Below are positions 36,966 through 45,585 of a stretch of DNA of 64,000 nt, piece after piece. This DNA comes from Nocardia brasiliensis NBRC 14402. GTDB lineage: Bacteria; Actinomycetota; Actinomycetes; Mycobacteriales; Mycobacteriaceae. Location of the stretch: the NCBI RefSeq assembly GCF_000308475.2, contig NZ_BAFT02000001.1:18593-82592 (forward strand). Direction: 5' to 3'. Positions within the stretch are counted from its first letter, which is position 1. Every line of letters begins with the position of its first letter. The position numbers were made by a program, and so were the translations under genes. The notes below the pieces were generated by a model, which was given only the letters and a program-made list of their open reading frames with translations, was not told the origin of the DNA and made no database searches.

Positions 36966-39509
36966 ATGCACGTCGCGCTGTTCACCGACTTCCATCCCGG
37001 CACCATGGGCGGAATCCAGACCTCGGTGCACGCCCAGCGGCGGGGGCTCGAACGCCTCGGCCACCGCGTCACCCTGTTCTGCGCGCCGCTGCCCGGCGCC
37101 GCGGCCACCGACCCCGATGTGGTGGTGCTGTCCGCGCTGGGCGGTGTGGTGGTGAACGGGTTCGCGATGGTGCTGCCGACCAGGTCGAACGCCCGACTGA
37201 TCGACGCGGTGTTCGCTGAGCGGCGCCCGGTCGACGTCGTGCACACCCAGACCACCTACGGCGTCGCCATCGCCGGGTTGCGCGCTGCCCACAGGCACGG
37301 CCTTCCGGTGGTGCACACCGTGCACAGCCGCGACGACGTGTTCATCCAGCACACCTCCCCCGCCCCCTACCTGGCCGCGCTGACCATGCGTGCGCTGCAC
37401 GGCCGCTTCGTCGCGCACCCCGAGCGGATGCCGCGCAACGACGAATCCCGGGCGGCCAGGCACGCCTGGCACACCATGGTCGGCCAAGCCCAGGCGGCGG
37501 ATCGGGTGATCGTGCCGACCAACCATTTCGCCGAGCGCCTGCGCGCGCACGGGTTGACTCGTCCGCTGCGGGTGATCTCCAACGGCATCGATGACGCGCT
37601 GCTCGATCGGGCACAGGCCGCCCGCTCGGCCGAAACAGCCGCTGCCGCAACCGGGTCGCTGCGCGTGCTGTGGTGCGCCCGGCTGTCTGCCGAAAAACGG
37701 CTATTGGAGGCGCTCGACGCGGTGGCCGCGGTGCCGAACTGCGAGTTCGACATCTACGGTTCCGGCGATCTCGAGGATCGCGCGCGAGCGGTGATCGACG
37801 CGCGCGGACTCGGGGCGCGGATACGGCTGCACGGCGCGGTCGACCAAGCCGAGTGCCTTGCCGCGATGGCGAACCACGACGTATTGCTTTTCCCCTCTTC
37901 CGGTTTCGACACACAGGGTATGGCCCTGCTGGAGGCCGCGGCGATGCGGCTTCCGGTGGTCTACTGCGATCCCGATCTGGCCGAGACCGTGCCCGAGGGC
38001 GGCGGAATCCGCACCGGCGACCCGTCGGTGGCCGCGATCGCGGCCACGCTGCGGGAATTGGCCGACGACCCCGACCTGCTGGCGCCGATGCGCAAAATCC
38101 TCGCCGAGCACACCGAATCCGCGCGTCAGTCCCGGCTGACCGAGTCGATCCTGGACGTGTATGCCGCTGCCACACAGCAGGTTCCGGACGTGCCCACCGC
38201 GCCGGGACGGCTGCCGCTGATCGGTCACACGGCGGTCGCGCTGCGCGACGGATTGCGTTTCGTCACCTCGCTGGCCGAACTCGGGCCGATCGTGCGGATC
38301 TATCTCGGCCCGCGCCCGGCCTACCTGCTCACCACCCCGGAGCTGGTCCGCGCGGTGGGTTTCGGCGAGGCAGGGCAGTTCCACCGCGAGGAGTTGCGCG
38401 AGGCGATCGCAGAGGTCATCCGCGAGGCGTCCAATGTGCTCAGCGGCAAACCGCACGAGCTCCGCCGCCGGTTGATCGCGCCCGCACTGCGACAACGTCG
38501 TTTGAACGAATATGCCGTGGTCGCAGCGGATCTCGCGAATACCTGGTCGGCGGCGCTGCGCCCCGGACAGCAACTCGATCTCGCCGACGAGGCCCATCGC
38601 GTGGTGCTCGACATCATCTCCTCGACCCTGTTCACCGCGGACTTCGGCGCGCGCGCCAAACGCGAAGTGCAACAGAGCATCCCGTGGCTGCTCGGTCAGG
38701 TCATCCAGCGGGCCGCGCTGCCGCCGCCGGTGCGCCGGATGCGGGCGCTGGCGAACCGCCGCTTCGCGCGCACGGCGCACCGGCTGCGCACCCAGATCGG
38801 TGCGGTGGTCGCCGAATACCGCCGTGCCGACCGTGATTTCCACGATGTGCTGTCAGAGTTGGTCCGCCATCGCGACCCGGAGACCGGCGTCCGGCTCTCC
38901 GACGAAGAGATCATCGATGAGCTGCTGCTGATGCTCGCCGCCGGCGTCGGCTCGACCGCGTCGATCCTCGGCTGGGTGTGGCACGAGATCATGCGCCAAC
39001 CCCGGATCGCCGATGAAATACGCAGGGAGCTGGACGATTTCGTGGGCGCCGGGCCGGTCACCGCCGAGCACGTCACGCGACTGCCGTACCTGCGCTCGGT
39101 CATCCAAGAGACGCTGCGCTTCTGGGGCCCGTGGGTCAGCACGCAGACCGCGGACGGCCCCGTCACGCTGGGCGAGACGACCCTGCCCGACGGCGCGACG
39201 GTGGTGTTCAGCCCGTATCTGATCCACCACAACCCGCACTACTATCCCGATCCCGAAACCTTCGACCCCGACCGCTGGTTCCCCGACCGAGTCGAGGAGA
39301 TCGACAAGAAGGCGATCCTGCCGTTCGGCGTCGGCAACCGGCACTGCCCCGGCAGCAACTTCGCCCTGATGACCATCACCCTGGCCACCGCCGCCCTGTT
39401 CACTCACTGGCAGCCGGTCCCTGACCCGCTCTACCAGGTCACCGCATCGAACCGCGATTTCGTGCCCGCACCGTCCCGGATCCCGGTGGTCTTGCATCTC
39501 GCTCCGTAA
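36966..39509 (+). CDS. Fusion protein: GT4 glycosyltransferase plus cytochrome P450
   Basis: One uninterrupted 847-residue frame. Residues 1 to about 410 are a GT4 glycosyltransferase (VALFTDFHPGTMGGIQTS, VVHTVHSRDDVF, RLSAEKRLLEALDA, and Asp315-x7-Glu323 in FDTQGMALLEAAA). Residues from about 415 are a full cytochrome P450: PGRLPLIGH, ExxR at Glu715-Arg718, DPDRWFPDR and the heme loop FGVGNRHCPG with Cys794. The I-helix reads AAGVGSTAS, so the usual acid before Thr is missing. It follows a MerR gene by 75 bases with no clear ribosome site and may be leaderless. It may glycosylate and oxidise the same lipid or polyketide; neither substrate is evident. Confidence 0.85.
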   Translation: MHVALFTDFHPGTMGGIQTSVHAQRRGLERLGHRVTLFCAPLPGAAATDPDVVVLSALGGVVVNGFAMVLPTRSNARLIDAVFAERRPVDVVHTQTTYGVAIAGLRAAHRHGLPVVHTVHSRDDVFIQHTSPAPYLAALTMRALHGRFVAHPERMPRNDESRAARHAWHTMVGQAQAADRVIVPTNHFAERLRAHGLTRPLRVISNGIDDALLDRAQAARSAETAAAATGSLRVLWCARLSAEKRLLEALDAVAAVPNCEFDIYGSGDLEDRARAVIDARGLGARIRLHGAVDQAECLAAMANHDVLLFPSSGFDTQGMALLEAAAMRLPVVYCDPDLAETVPEGGGIRTGDPSVAAIAATLRELADDPDLLAPMRKILAEHTESARQSRLTESILDVYAAATQQVPDVPTAPGRLPLIGHTAVALRDGLRFVTSLAELGPIVRIYLGPRPAYLLTTPELVRAVGFGEAGQFHREELREAIAEVIREASNVLSGKPHELRRRLIAPALRQRRLNEYAVVAADLANTWSAALRPGQQLDLADEAHRVVLDIISSTLFTADFGARAKREVQQSIPWLLGQVIQRAALPPPVRRMRALANRRFARTAHRLRTQIGAVVAEYRRADRDFHDVLSELVRHRDPETGVRLSDEEIIDELLLMLAAGVGSTASILGWVWHEIMRQPRIADEIRRELDDFVGAGPVTAEHVTRLPYLRSVIQETLRFWGPWVSTQTADGPVTLGETTLPDGATVVFSPYLIHHNPHYYPDPETFDPDRWFPDRVEEIDKKAILPFGVGNRHCPGSNFALMTITLATAALFTHWQPVPDPLYQVTASNRDFVPAPSRIPVVLHLAP

Positions 39510-39546
39510 CCGATGAGATCCGCGACGTCTCGCCGTCAGAACAGGT

Positions 39547-40077
39547 ATGCACACCAAGAATCTCGCAGACCTCTACTCGCTGCCCGCGCTGGAATGGTCG
39601 AGCGTGCGGGCGAAGCTCGAACAGAACATCCCGCAGGCGCCCGACACCGGCGGTCCGAACCGGCACTCCTATTGGCTGACGACCCTCGATCCTGATGGCA
39701 GTCCGCACATGACCGCGGTGGGCGCGCTGTGGCTCGACGGCGCGGTCGTGTTCACGACCGGCGCGCGAAGCCGCAAGGGCTGCAATCTCGCTCGTGATCC
39801 GCGCTGCGCGGTCAGCCTCTCGCTGCATGACTTCGATCTGGTCATCGAGGGGACGGCGAGTCAGGTCACCGACCCGGCGGTGGTGGCCGAGGTCGCCGCG
39901 AAGTACGCCGCGGACGGGTGGCCCGCCGCCCCCGACGCGACCGGGCAGGCGCTCACCGCCGAGTACAGCGCGCCGTCGGCGGGACCGCCGCCATGGCACG
40001 TCTACCGGATCACCGCGCGGTCGGCGACGGCCCTGTCCATGGTGGAACCCGGCGGCGCGACCCGCTGGACGTTCTGA
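39547..40077 (+). CDS. Pyridoxamine 5'-phosphate oxidase-fold flavin protein
   Basis: A 176-residue split-barrel protein: HSYWLTTLDPDGSPHMTAVGALW, GARSRKGCNLARDPRCAVSL and FDLVIEGTASQVTDP are the PPOX-fold core. Members bind FMN or F420 and reduce or oxidise small molecules. Actinobacteria often use F420 here, but the sequence does not decide the cofactor. It starts at ATG 39547, just after the fusion gene. Confidence 0.82.
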   Translation: MHTKNLADLYSLPALEWSSVRAKLEQNIPQAPDTGGPNRHSYWLTTLDPDGSPHMTAVGALWLDGAVVFTTGARSRKGCNLARDPRCAVSLSLHDFDLVIEGTASQVTDPAVVAEVAAKYAADGWPAAPDATGQALTAEYSAPSAGPPPWHVYRITARSATALSMVEPGGATRWTF

Positions 40078-40259
40078 GCGCATCGCCCCGGCCGCGCCCG
40101 GATCGCCCTGCCGAGCGGATACGGACCACGTACGCTACGTGGGGCGCGTTGTTCACAGCGCACCAGCGCGGAGCTCGGTGAGCACTGGTGCGGCGACGGC
40201 GCCGGCACGGGTACCGCGCTGATCCGGCGGTGCCGACCGTCGAGGGGATGGAGCCACCC

Positions 40260-41354
40260 ATGGCACCCGGGCAATCGAGAGTTCCGCCGCAGGTGGTGGT
40301 CCGCGCCGTCGAACTGATCCGCTACGGGGTGGCGGTCGCCTATCGCAAGCTGGTACCCGGCCATATCGCGGTGATGGAACTGCTCGCCGCCGGATGGCTC
40401 ACCCAGGCGATCCACGCCGCCGCCGAACTCGGCATCGCCGACGCGCTCGCGGACGGCCCGCGCAGCGGGGCCGACCTGGCCGAACAGGTCGGAGCCGACG
40501 AGGACGGGCTGCACCGGCTGCTGCGCCTGCTCATCGCCTACGGCATCTTCGCCCGTCGCCGCGACGGCAGGTATGCGCTCACGCCGATGGGCAAGGCATT
40601 GCGCCGCGACAGTGCCGTTTCGCTGCGCGACGCGGCGCTGTTCTTCGGCTCCGCACTGCACCGCGACCACTGGTCGCACCTGGTCGACGCGGTGCGTACC
40701 GGTAAGCCGGTCGGCCAAGCGCTGCACGGTATGTCGTTCTTCGAGCACGTGCAGGCCAACCGCGAACTCGGCAGGCTCTTCGACAACGCGATGACCAGCA
40801 TCGGCACCCTCTCGCTCGGGCCGCTGCTCGCCGCCTACGATTTCACCCGCTTCGGCACCGTCGTCGATATCGGCGGCGGAGAGGGCACGCTCATCGCCGA
40901 AATCTTGCGCAGCGCACCGGAATCCACCGGCGTCCTGTTCGATCTACCCGAGGTCGCCGAGGCCGCGGCCGACCATCTCGCCGCGCGCGGTGTGGCCGAG
41001 CGGTGCACCATCGAGCGCGGCTCGTTCTTCGACACGGTGCCGCAGGGCGGCGACGTCTACATCCTCAAGCACATCCTGCACGACTGGCCGGAAGAGGATG
41101 CGGGACGCATCTTGCGCGCGGTCCGCGCGGCGATGAAACCCGATGCGCGCCTGGTGATCGTCGAACTGGTGCTGCCGGAGAACAATCACCCGCACCCGGG
41201 CAAGTTCGTGGATCTGGAGATGCTGGTGAACGTCGGCGGGCGCGAACGCACGGCCGCGGAGTATCGAGAGTTCTTGGCGCGCTATGGGTTCACCTTGCAG
41301 CGGGTGATCCCGACGGTGTCGCCGGACAATATTCTCGAGGCCGTACCGAGCTGA
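40260..41354 (+). CDS. SAM-dependent O-methyltransferase (acetylserotonin O-methyltransferase family)
   Basis: A 364-residue methyltransferase with an N-terminal dimerisation/winged-helix part (LLAAGWLTQAIHAAAELGIADAL, GADEDGLHRLLRLL) and a Rossmann SAM domain (GTVVDIGGGEGTLIAEI, YILKHILHDWPEEDAGRIL with the catalytic His region). This family methylates phenolic or enolic hydroxyls in secondary metabolism. ATG 40260 has GGAG six bases upstream; ATG 40248 is an alternative. It may share a transcript with the PPOX gene. Confidence 0.87.
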   Translation: MAPGQSRVPPQVVVRAVELIRYGVAVAYRKLVPGHIAVMELLAAGWLTQAIHAAAELGIADALADGPRSGADLAEQVGADEDGLHRLLRLLIAYGIFARRRDGRYALTPMGKALRRDSAVSLRDAALFFGSALHRDHWSHLVDAVRTGKPVGQALHGMSFFEHVQANRELGRLFDNAMTSIGTLSLGPLLAAYDFTRFGTVVDIGGGEGTLIAEILRSAPESTGVLFDLPEVAEAAADHLAARGVAERCTIERGSFFDTVPQGGDVYILKHILHDWPEEDAGRILRAVRAAMKPDARLVIVELVLPENNHPHPGKFVDLEMLVNVGGRERTAAEYREFLARYGFTLQRVIPTVSPDNILEAVPS

Positions 41355-41384
41355 ATTCGTTCGCCGCGTACGCCTGCCGGATGT

Positions 41385-41987
41385 CTACTCGGCGGTCAAC
41401 GCACCACCGACCACCGCGGTCACCACCCGCATGACGGCGGCGGTATCCGGCGGCGGTCCCGTGCGGTCGGCGAACAGCAGGTGCCCCGTGCCGATCAAAG
41501 CGGGTGCGAGCGCGTCGATATCGGCATTCTCCGCAATCCGGCCGTGCACGCGTTCAGCGGCGAGATACTCCGCCAGCATCGCCGTCGCCTCCGACAGCAG
41601 CGGCAGCCCGGTCGACCAGCGGTGACGTAGCCTGGCGCGCAACTCGTCCCGGAACGTGACCAGGCCGACGATCGCCACCGCGACCGTCTCGAATATCGAT
41701 GTCAGTGCGTCCGAGAGGTTTTCGACGACAGAGCCGGTGCCCGCCGACACATACAGTGCGGCCGAGAGCTGTTCCAACTCGGCGACACGATCCAGCACCA
41801 GCTCGGCCAGGAAGTCGTCGAAGTCGGCGAAATGCCGGTGCAGCACGCCTTTCGCACACCCGGCCTCGGTGGTGACCGCCCGACTGGTCAGTGCGCTCGG
41901 CCCATCCCGGCGCATGATCCGTTCGGCGGCGTCGAACAACTGTGCGCGCACGTCACGCATGGCGACTCCCGTTGGCACCGTGTACAT
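41385..41987 (-). CDS. TetR family repressor
   Basis: A 200-residue regulator with the TetR helix-turn-helix (RDGPSALTSRAVTTEAGCAKGVLHRHFADFD over residues 28-58) and a variable ligand-binding domain. It diverges from the frameshifted methyltransferase gene, and two matching operators lie between them at 42021 and 42042. That geometry points to repression of both promoters. Confidence 0.88.
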   Translation of the reverse strand: MYTVPTGVAMRDVRAQLFDAAERIMRRDGPSALTSRAVTTEAGCAKGVLHRHFADFDDFLAELVLDRVAELEQLSAALYVSAGTGSVVENLSDALTSIFETVAVAIVGLVTFRDELRARLRHRWSTGLPLLSEATAMLAEYLAAERVHGRIAENADIDALAPALIGTGHLLFADRTGPPPDTAAVMRVVTAVVGGALTAE

Positions 41988-42020
41988 CTCCCTTCATCAG
42001 TCGAAGCCACCCTTGCCGAG

Positions 42021-42034
42021 TGGGCGCTTGCCCA
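42021..42034. promoter_or_regulatory. TetR-type operator 1 (TGGGC-N4-GCCCA)
   Basis: TGGGCGCTTGCCCA is a perfect inverted repeat in the divergent TetR/methyltransferase promoter region. A second copy with the same TGGGC-N4-GCCCA plan starts 21 bases later, i.e. two helical turns away, so two dimers would bind one face of the DNA. Confidence 0.72.
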
Positions 42035-42041
42035 TTTACAG

Positions 42042-42055
42042 TGGGCACATGCCCA
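42042..42055. promoter_or_regulatory. TetR-type operator 2, overlapping the methyltransferase start
   Basis: TGGGCACATGCCCA, extending to AGTGGGCA/TGCCCACT at 42040-42057. The methyltransferase ATG (42049) lies inside the repeat, so binding would cover the start region of a probably leaderless transcript. Confidence 0.72.
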
Positions 42056-42869
42056 CTATACCGTCGGGGCAATCGCCCTCCCCTCAGCTCGAGTCCCATC
42101 GAGTCCGCGCGATCGCGGAATCATTCGGTATCGATGCCGCGCGCTACGACCGGTGCCGTCCGCGCTATCCCGCAGAACTCGTCGCGGCGGTCGTCGACGC
42201 CAGTCCAGGACCGCGCGTCCTCGATATCGGCACCGGCACCGGCATCGTCGCACGCCAGTTCCAAGCCGCCGGCTGCACCGTCCTCGGCGTCGAACCCGAT
42301 AACGCATGGCCGAATTCGCACGTCACCGGGGCGCCGAGGTCGAAGTGTCCACCTTCGAGAGGTGGGACCCGGCCGGGCGCAGCTTCGACGCCGCCGTCGC
42401 CGGGCAGACCTGGCACTGGGTCGATCCCGTCGCGGGCGCGCACAAGGCGGCCGATGCCCTGCGGCCGGGCGGCACCCTCGCCCTTTTCTGGAACGTGCAA
42501 CAACCACCGCCTGAACTGGAACAGGCACTCGCCGAGGTCTTCCGCCGCGTGGTGCCGGAATCCCCCATCGCGCACCTGCCCAAAGTATCCAGCGTCGAGA
42601 TCTACACGGCGATGTGCGACAAAGCTGCCGACGGTATCCGCGGAACAGCCGCGTTCGACGAGCCGCGACAGCAACGTTTCGAGTGGACCCAGCGCTATAC
42701 CCGCGACGAATGGTTGGACTACTCCGCCACCACCGGCGCCACGACCCGCCTGGCACCGGCTGTACTGGACGAGGTGCTCGCCGGCCTCGGCGCGGTCATC
42801 GATCGAACGGGAGGCGATTTCGTCTGCCGATACACGACCGTCATGGTCACCGCGACCAGAGCAGATTGA
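42049..42869 (+). pseudogene. SAM-dependent methyltransferase broken by a single-base frameshift
   Basis: The first part, from ATG 42049 in frame 1, gives SFGIDAARYDRCRPRYP and the SAM motif RVLDIGTGTGIVARQF, then LGVEPDN. The rest of the protein, MAEFARHRGAEVEVSTFE through FVCRYTTVMVTATRAD, is in frame 3 from about 42306. Class I methyltransferases of this type read LGVEPDxxMAEFAR without a break, so one base appears missing near 42300-42306. Corrected, the protein would have about 273 residues. The second half has no ribosome site of its own. A sequencing error is possible, and the intact operators suggest recent loss. Confidence 0.75.
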
Positions 42870-42981
42870 TTGCTCGTATTGTTCGCCGACCGGCTATCCG
42901 ATCTCTGGCCCCCGACATCCTTACGCCTCGTTACAGTCTCGGAAAACACCGATCACACCGTGCGACGAGATCGAGGAACCG

Positions 42982-43320
42982 ATGACCACAACCATCACAG
43001 ACGAGCAGATCCAACAGCTGGCCGCCTCCGCAAAGCCCTACAGCGTCGCCATTCTGCACTGGGGCCCGCAACGACACATGGACGGCGCCGCCGCAACCGA
43101 ACTCGAACACCAGCGCCGCATGGTGACGCTGCGCGCCGACGGCATCATCGCCATCCTCTGCCCGGTCGTCTCCGACACCGTGGCCGGCATCGCCATCATG
43201 ACCGTGGCACCGGAGGAAGCCGAAGAAGTCATGAACGCGGACCCCTGCGTCCAGGCCCAGATGATGCACTGCGAAGTCCACCCCTGCCTCAGCTTCCCCG
43301 GCGACACCCTCCCCGCCTGA
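42982..43320 (+). CDS. YciI-like protein
   Basis: A 112-residue protein starting at ATG 42982 after a GAGGA site. The core AASAKPYSVAILHWGP, HQRRMVTLRADGIIAILCP and APEEAEEVMNADPCVQA resembles the YciI/YCII dimeric alpha-beta fold. The role is unknown; relatives sit in many degradation and biosynthetic operons. Confidence 0.72.
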   Translation: MTTTITDEQIQQLAASAKPYSVAILHWGPQRHMDGAAATELEHQRRMVTLRADGIIAILCPVVSDTVAGIAIMTVAPEEAEEVMNADPCVQAQMMHCEVHPCLSFPGDTLPA

Positions 43321-43388
43321 CCGGCTCGTTCGGGCAGTGGCGGGTAGGGATACGCGCAACGTGCTTCTCACGCTCGCCCCGGGTATGG

Positions 43389-43610
43389 ATGACCGTCGCC
43401 ACCGGTGTGATCGCCGCGAAAGACAAGGCGGCCGAGTGGGTGGTGGATCGGGTCGCGCCGGAGCACCGGCCGGTGTTCGCTCATGCGCGAGCCGTGTACC
43501 TGGGTGCGGCCGAGGAGAATTGGGCAGGGCAGGCGGCACAGCTCGAGCGGACCGCCCGGACGCTGCGTGCCGGGATCGAGCAGGCCGCCGCGGAATACGA
43601 GGCGTCCTGA
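43389..43610 (+). CDS. Small hypothetical protein
   Basis: A 73-residue candidate from ATG 43389: helical and charged (KAAEWVVDRVAPEHRPVFAH, AAEENWAGQAAQLERTARTLR), with no transmembrane segment or known motif. The ribosome site is weak and the call rests mainly on protein-like composition. It is convergent with the secreted protein at 43617. Confidence 0.4.
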   Translation: MTVATGVIAAKDKAAEWVVDRVAPEHRPVFAHARAVYLGAAEENWAGQAAQLERTARTLRAGIEQAAAEYEAS

Positions 43611-43616
43611 GGACGA

Positions 43617-43961
43617 TTACCTCGGCGTCACGAAAGCCCGCGTGGTGATGCCGAGGGTGTCGTCGGAGATGCAGGACGCGCGCATCGGCTGGCCGACCGC
43701 GGACGGCACCGATGCGGTGCCCGAGTAGGCGCCGAAGATCTGGCCGTCGGGCGTGCTGGGCGTCATCAACCCGAGGCATTCGACCTCGAGCGCGGACGCA
43801 CCGTCACCGTCGTGGCACCGCGCGACGGCGTCGGTGACCCCCGGCTCGACGTAGCACGCGGCGGGATCTGCATGCGCAGACCCCGAACCCGCGATCAGTA
43901 GCCCGGAGGCGAGCGTGACCAGACAGCCGCCTCCACCGATACGCCGCAGCAGGGTCCTCAC
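43617..43961 (-). CDS. Small secreted Cys-containing protein
   Basis: A 114-residue protein with a clear signal peptide (MRTLLRRIGGGGCLVTLASG, then SGSAHADPAA as the likely cleavage area) and four Cys in the mature part (ACYVEPG, ARCHDGD, VECLGL, RASCIS). The GTG at 43961 has a GGAGGAAAGGA site on the minus strand. No enzymatic motif is seen. It is separate from the UbiA-led operon, which ends at 44063. Confidence 0.75.
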   Translation of the reverse strand: MRTLLRRIGGGGCLVTLASGLLIAGSGSAHADPAACYVEPGVTDAVARCHDGDGASALEVECLGLMTPSTPDGQIFGAYSGTASVPSAVGQPMRASCISDDTLGITTRAFVTPR

Positions 43962-44062
43962 AGCAATCCTTTCCTCCGCGTTACATCGCCCGAAGCTCCG
44001 ATCGTCCCTGGTGTCGCACCGGAACGGCGGCCGACACGACGAGGCGCACCGGCACGAGTTCG

Positions 44063-44977
44063 CTACGGCAGGATCGAAGCCTGCGCGACCAGGGTGAGAT
44101 ACAGCGTCAGGATGAACAGCACGGCGGGCCCGAACGGATAGTCGATCCGCGCCGAGCGCAGGAACTTCCACGCGCCGAACCCGGGCAGCACCAGCAAAAC
44201 CATCGGCACCCACGCGATCAGTGACCCGGGTGCCGGGAAATCCCATGGCCGGACCAGCAAGATATCGCACAGCACCGCGACCACCGCGCACAACAGCATC
44301 GCCGCGACACTCCCGTTGGCGCCCAGCGCATTCGAGTACAGCATCTCGCCGGGACGACGTTCCCGCGAAGTCTTCCTGGCGAATTCGAATTGCAGGAACG
44401 CGCCCGCGAAGATGACGGCGACCGCCGCGGCCTGCCAGTGCGCCCGCACCTCGCCGGTGTCGATGGCCGAGACCACCACGTAGCCGGTGACGAGCAGTTG
44501 CACCGGATACGTGACGATCAGGTTCACCATGATGGCGTCGCGCACCGTGCGGAACCCGCGTTCCAGGCCCCACAGCGCCAGCCCGTAAGCCATTGCCACC
44601 GCGATCATCACGGCCGAGCCGACGGACAGCGCCAGGCTGCCCGCGATCGCGCCGGCCGCGATGACGCCCATCGCGATCCGCAGCTCCACGGCGCTCACCG
44701 CCCCGGTCACCAGCGGCCGGTCCGGATTGTGCACCCGGTCGTACTCGAGGTCCTTCTGCTCGTCGACCATGCGCAGGTACAGCAGCACGAACGCCACGAC
44801 GACGATCCGGACGACGGTGGCACCGGTCGGCCGCCACGCCGAATCCGGCTGTGTCACCAGCGAAGCCGTGCCTTCCAAGGCCAGCACCCACAGCACGCCG
44901 TACAGCAGATAGTGCGGTTTGTACATCACCGCGGCGAACCGCGCTATCCGCGCGACCGAGACCAGTGGGTTGGTCAC
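44063..44977 (-). CDS. UbiA-type prenyltransferase-like membrane protein
   Basis: A 304-residue protein with about eight hydrophobic helices. Between helices it has LRMVDEQKDLEYDRVHNPDR, the first Asp-rich motif of the UbiA superfamily, and later FEFARKTSRERRPGE, seen in several UbiA branches in place of the second Asp motif. These enzymes join a polyprenyl or other diphosphate to an acceptor in the membrane. The start is GTG 44977, overlapping the nitroreductase stop (GTGA). It is the last gene of the operon, so it may act on the finished product. Confidence 0.8.
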   Translation of the reverse strand: MTNPLVSVARIARFAAVMYKPHYLLYGVLWVLALEGTASLVTQPDSAWRPTGATVVRIVVVAFVLLYLRMVDEQKDLEYDRVHNPDRPLVTGAVSAVELRIAMGVIAAGAIAGSLALSVGSAVMIAVAMAYGLALWGLERGFRTVRDAIMVNLIVTYPVQLLVTGYVVVSAIDTGEVRAHWQAAAVAVIFAGAFLQFEFARKTSRERRPGEMLYSNALGANGSVAAMLLCAVVAVLCDILLVRPWDFPAPGSLIAWVPMVLLVLPGFGAWKFLRSARIDYPFGPAVLFILTLYLTLVAQASILP

Positions 44978-45585
44978 GCCCACCGATCCCAGCTGGTCAA
45001 CTCGGCGGCGGGCGTGCGCCGTCCCGGCCGGTCCCGCCCGGGCAGCAGGTGCGCGACCGGCACCATGGCCACCTGCGTCACCTCGGCGTACGGAATCCCC
45101 AGCAGCTCCGCGATTTCCCGCTCGTACGCCAGGTGCGCCGTCGTCAGGCAGGAACCCAGCCCACGTTCCCGCAAGGCCAGCATGAAATTCCACACCGCCG
45201 GATAGATCGATCCGTAGAAGCTAGCCAGCCGCGGCGGCGAGGCGGGTTCGGGCGGACGGCCGAGTGAGCAGACGAATACCAGCGCGGGCACCTCCGCCAG
45301 ATGATCGGCGAGGTACTGACCGGACGCGAGATCACCGAGCTGGTCGGGCCGCGGTGTACGGCCGGACATGTTGGCGGCGAAGCTTTTGCGGTAGAACTCC
45401 CCGATCTGCCGCTTGGTCTCGCCGTCCTGCACGATGAGGAATCGCCACGGTTGCCGGTTACTGCCGCTCGGCGCCTGCACCGCGATGTCCAAGCACGCCA
45501 GTAGATCTCCCCGATCGACCGGACGGGACAGATCGAGGCGGCGGCGGGTGGACCGGGTCGTCGTGAGCAGGTCGGTACCGGTCAA
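44974..45585 (-). CDS. Nitroreductase family flavoenzyme
   Basis: A 203-residue FMN protein: RSTRRRLDLSRPVDRGDLLA, APSGSNRQPWRFLIVQDG (FMN phosphate contact), YGSIYPAVWNFMLALRERGLG and LLGIPYAEVTQVAMVPVAH. Family members reduce nitro groups, quinones or activated C=C bonds. Start is TTG 45585, which overlaps the AfsA stop by four bases (TTGA); the open frame upstream is another gene's shadow. In gamma-butyrolactone synthesis a C=C reduction step is needed, and this is a candidate for it. Confidence 0.84.
   Translation of the reverse strand: MTGTDLLTTTRSTRRRLDLSRPVDRGDLLACLDIAVQAPSGSNRQPWRFLIVQDGETKRQIGEFYRKSFAANMSGRTPRPDQLGDLASGQYLADHLAEVPALVFVCSLGRPPEPASPPRLASFYGSIYPAVWNFMLALRERGLGSCLTTAHLAYEREIAELLGIPYAEVTQVAMVPVAHLLPGRDRPGRRTPAAELTSWDRWA

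Noticed and set aside
41385..41987. TetR protein as a gamma-butyrolactone receptor for the AfsA operon
   Set aside because: Its operators lie at the divergent methyltransferase, and no matching site was seen at the AfsA operon promoter; receptor identity is not supported.
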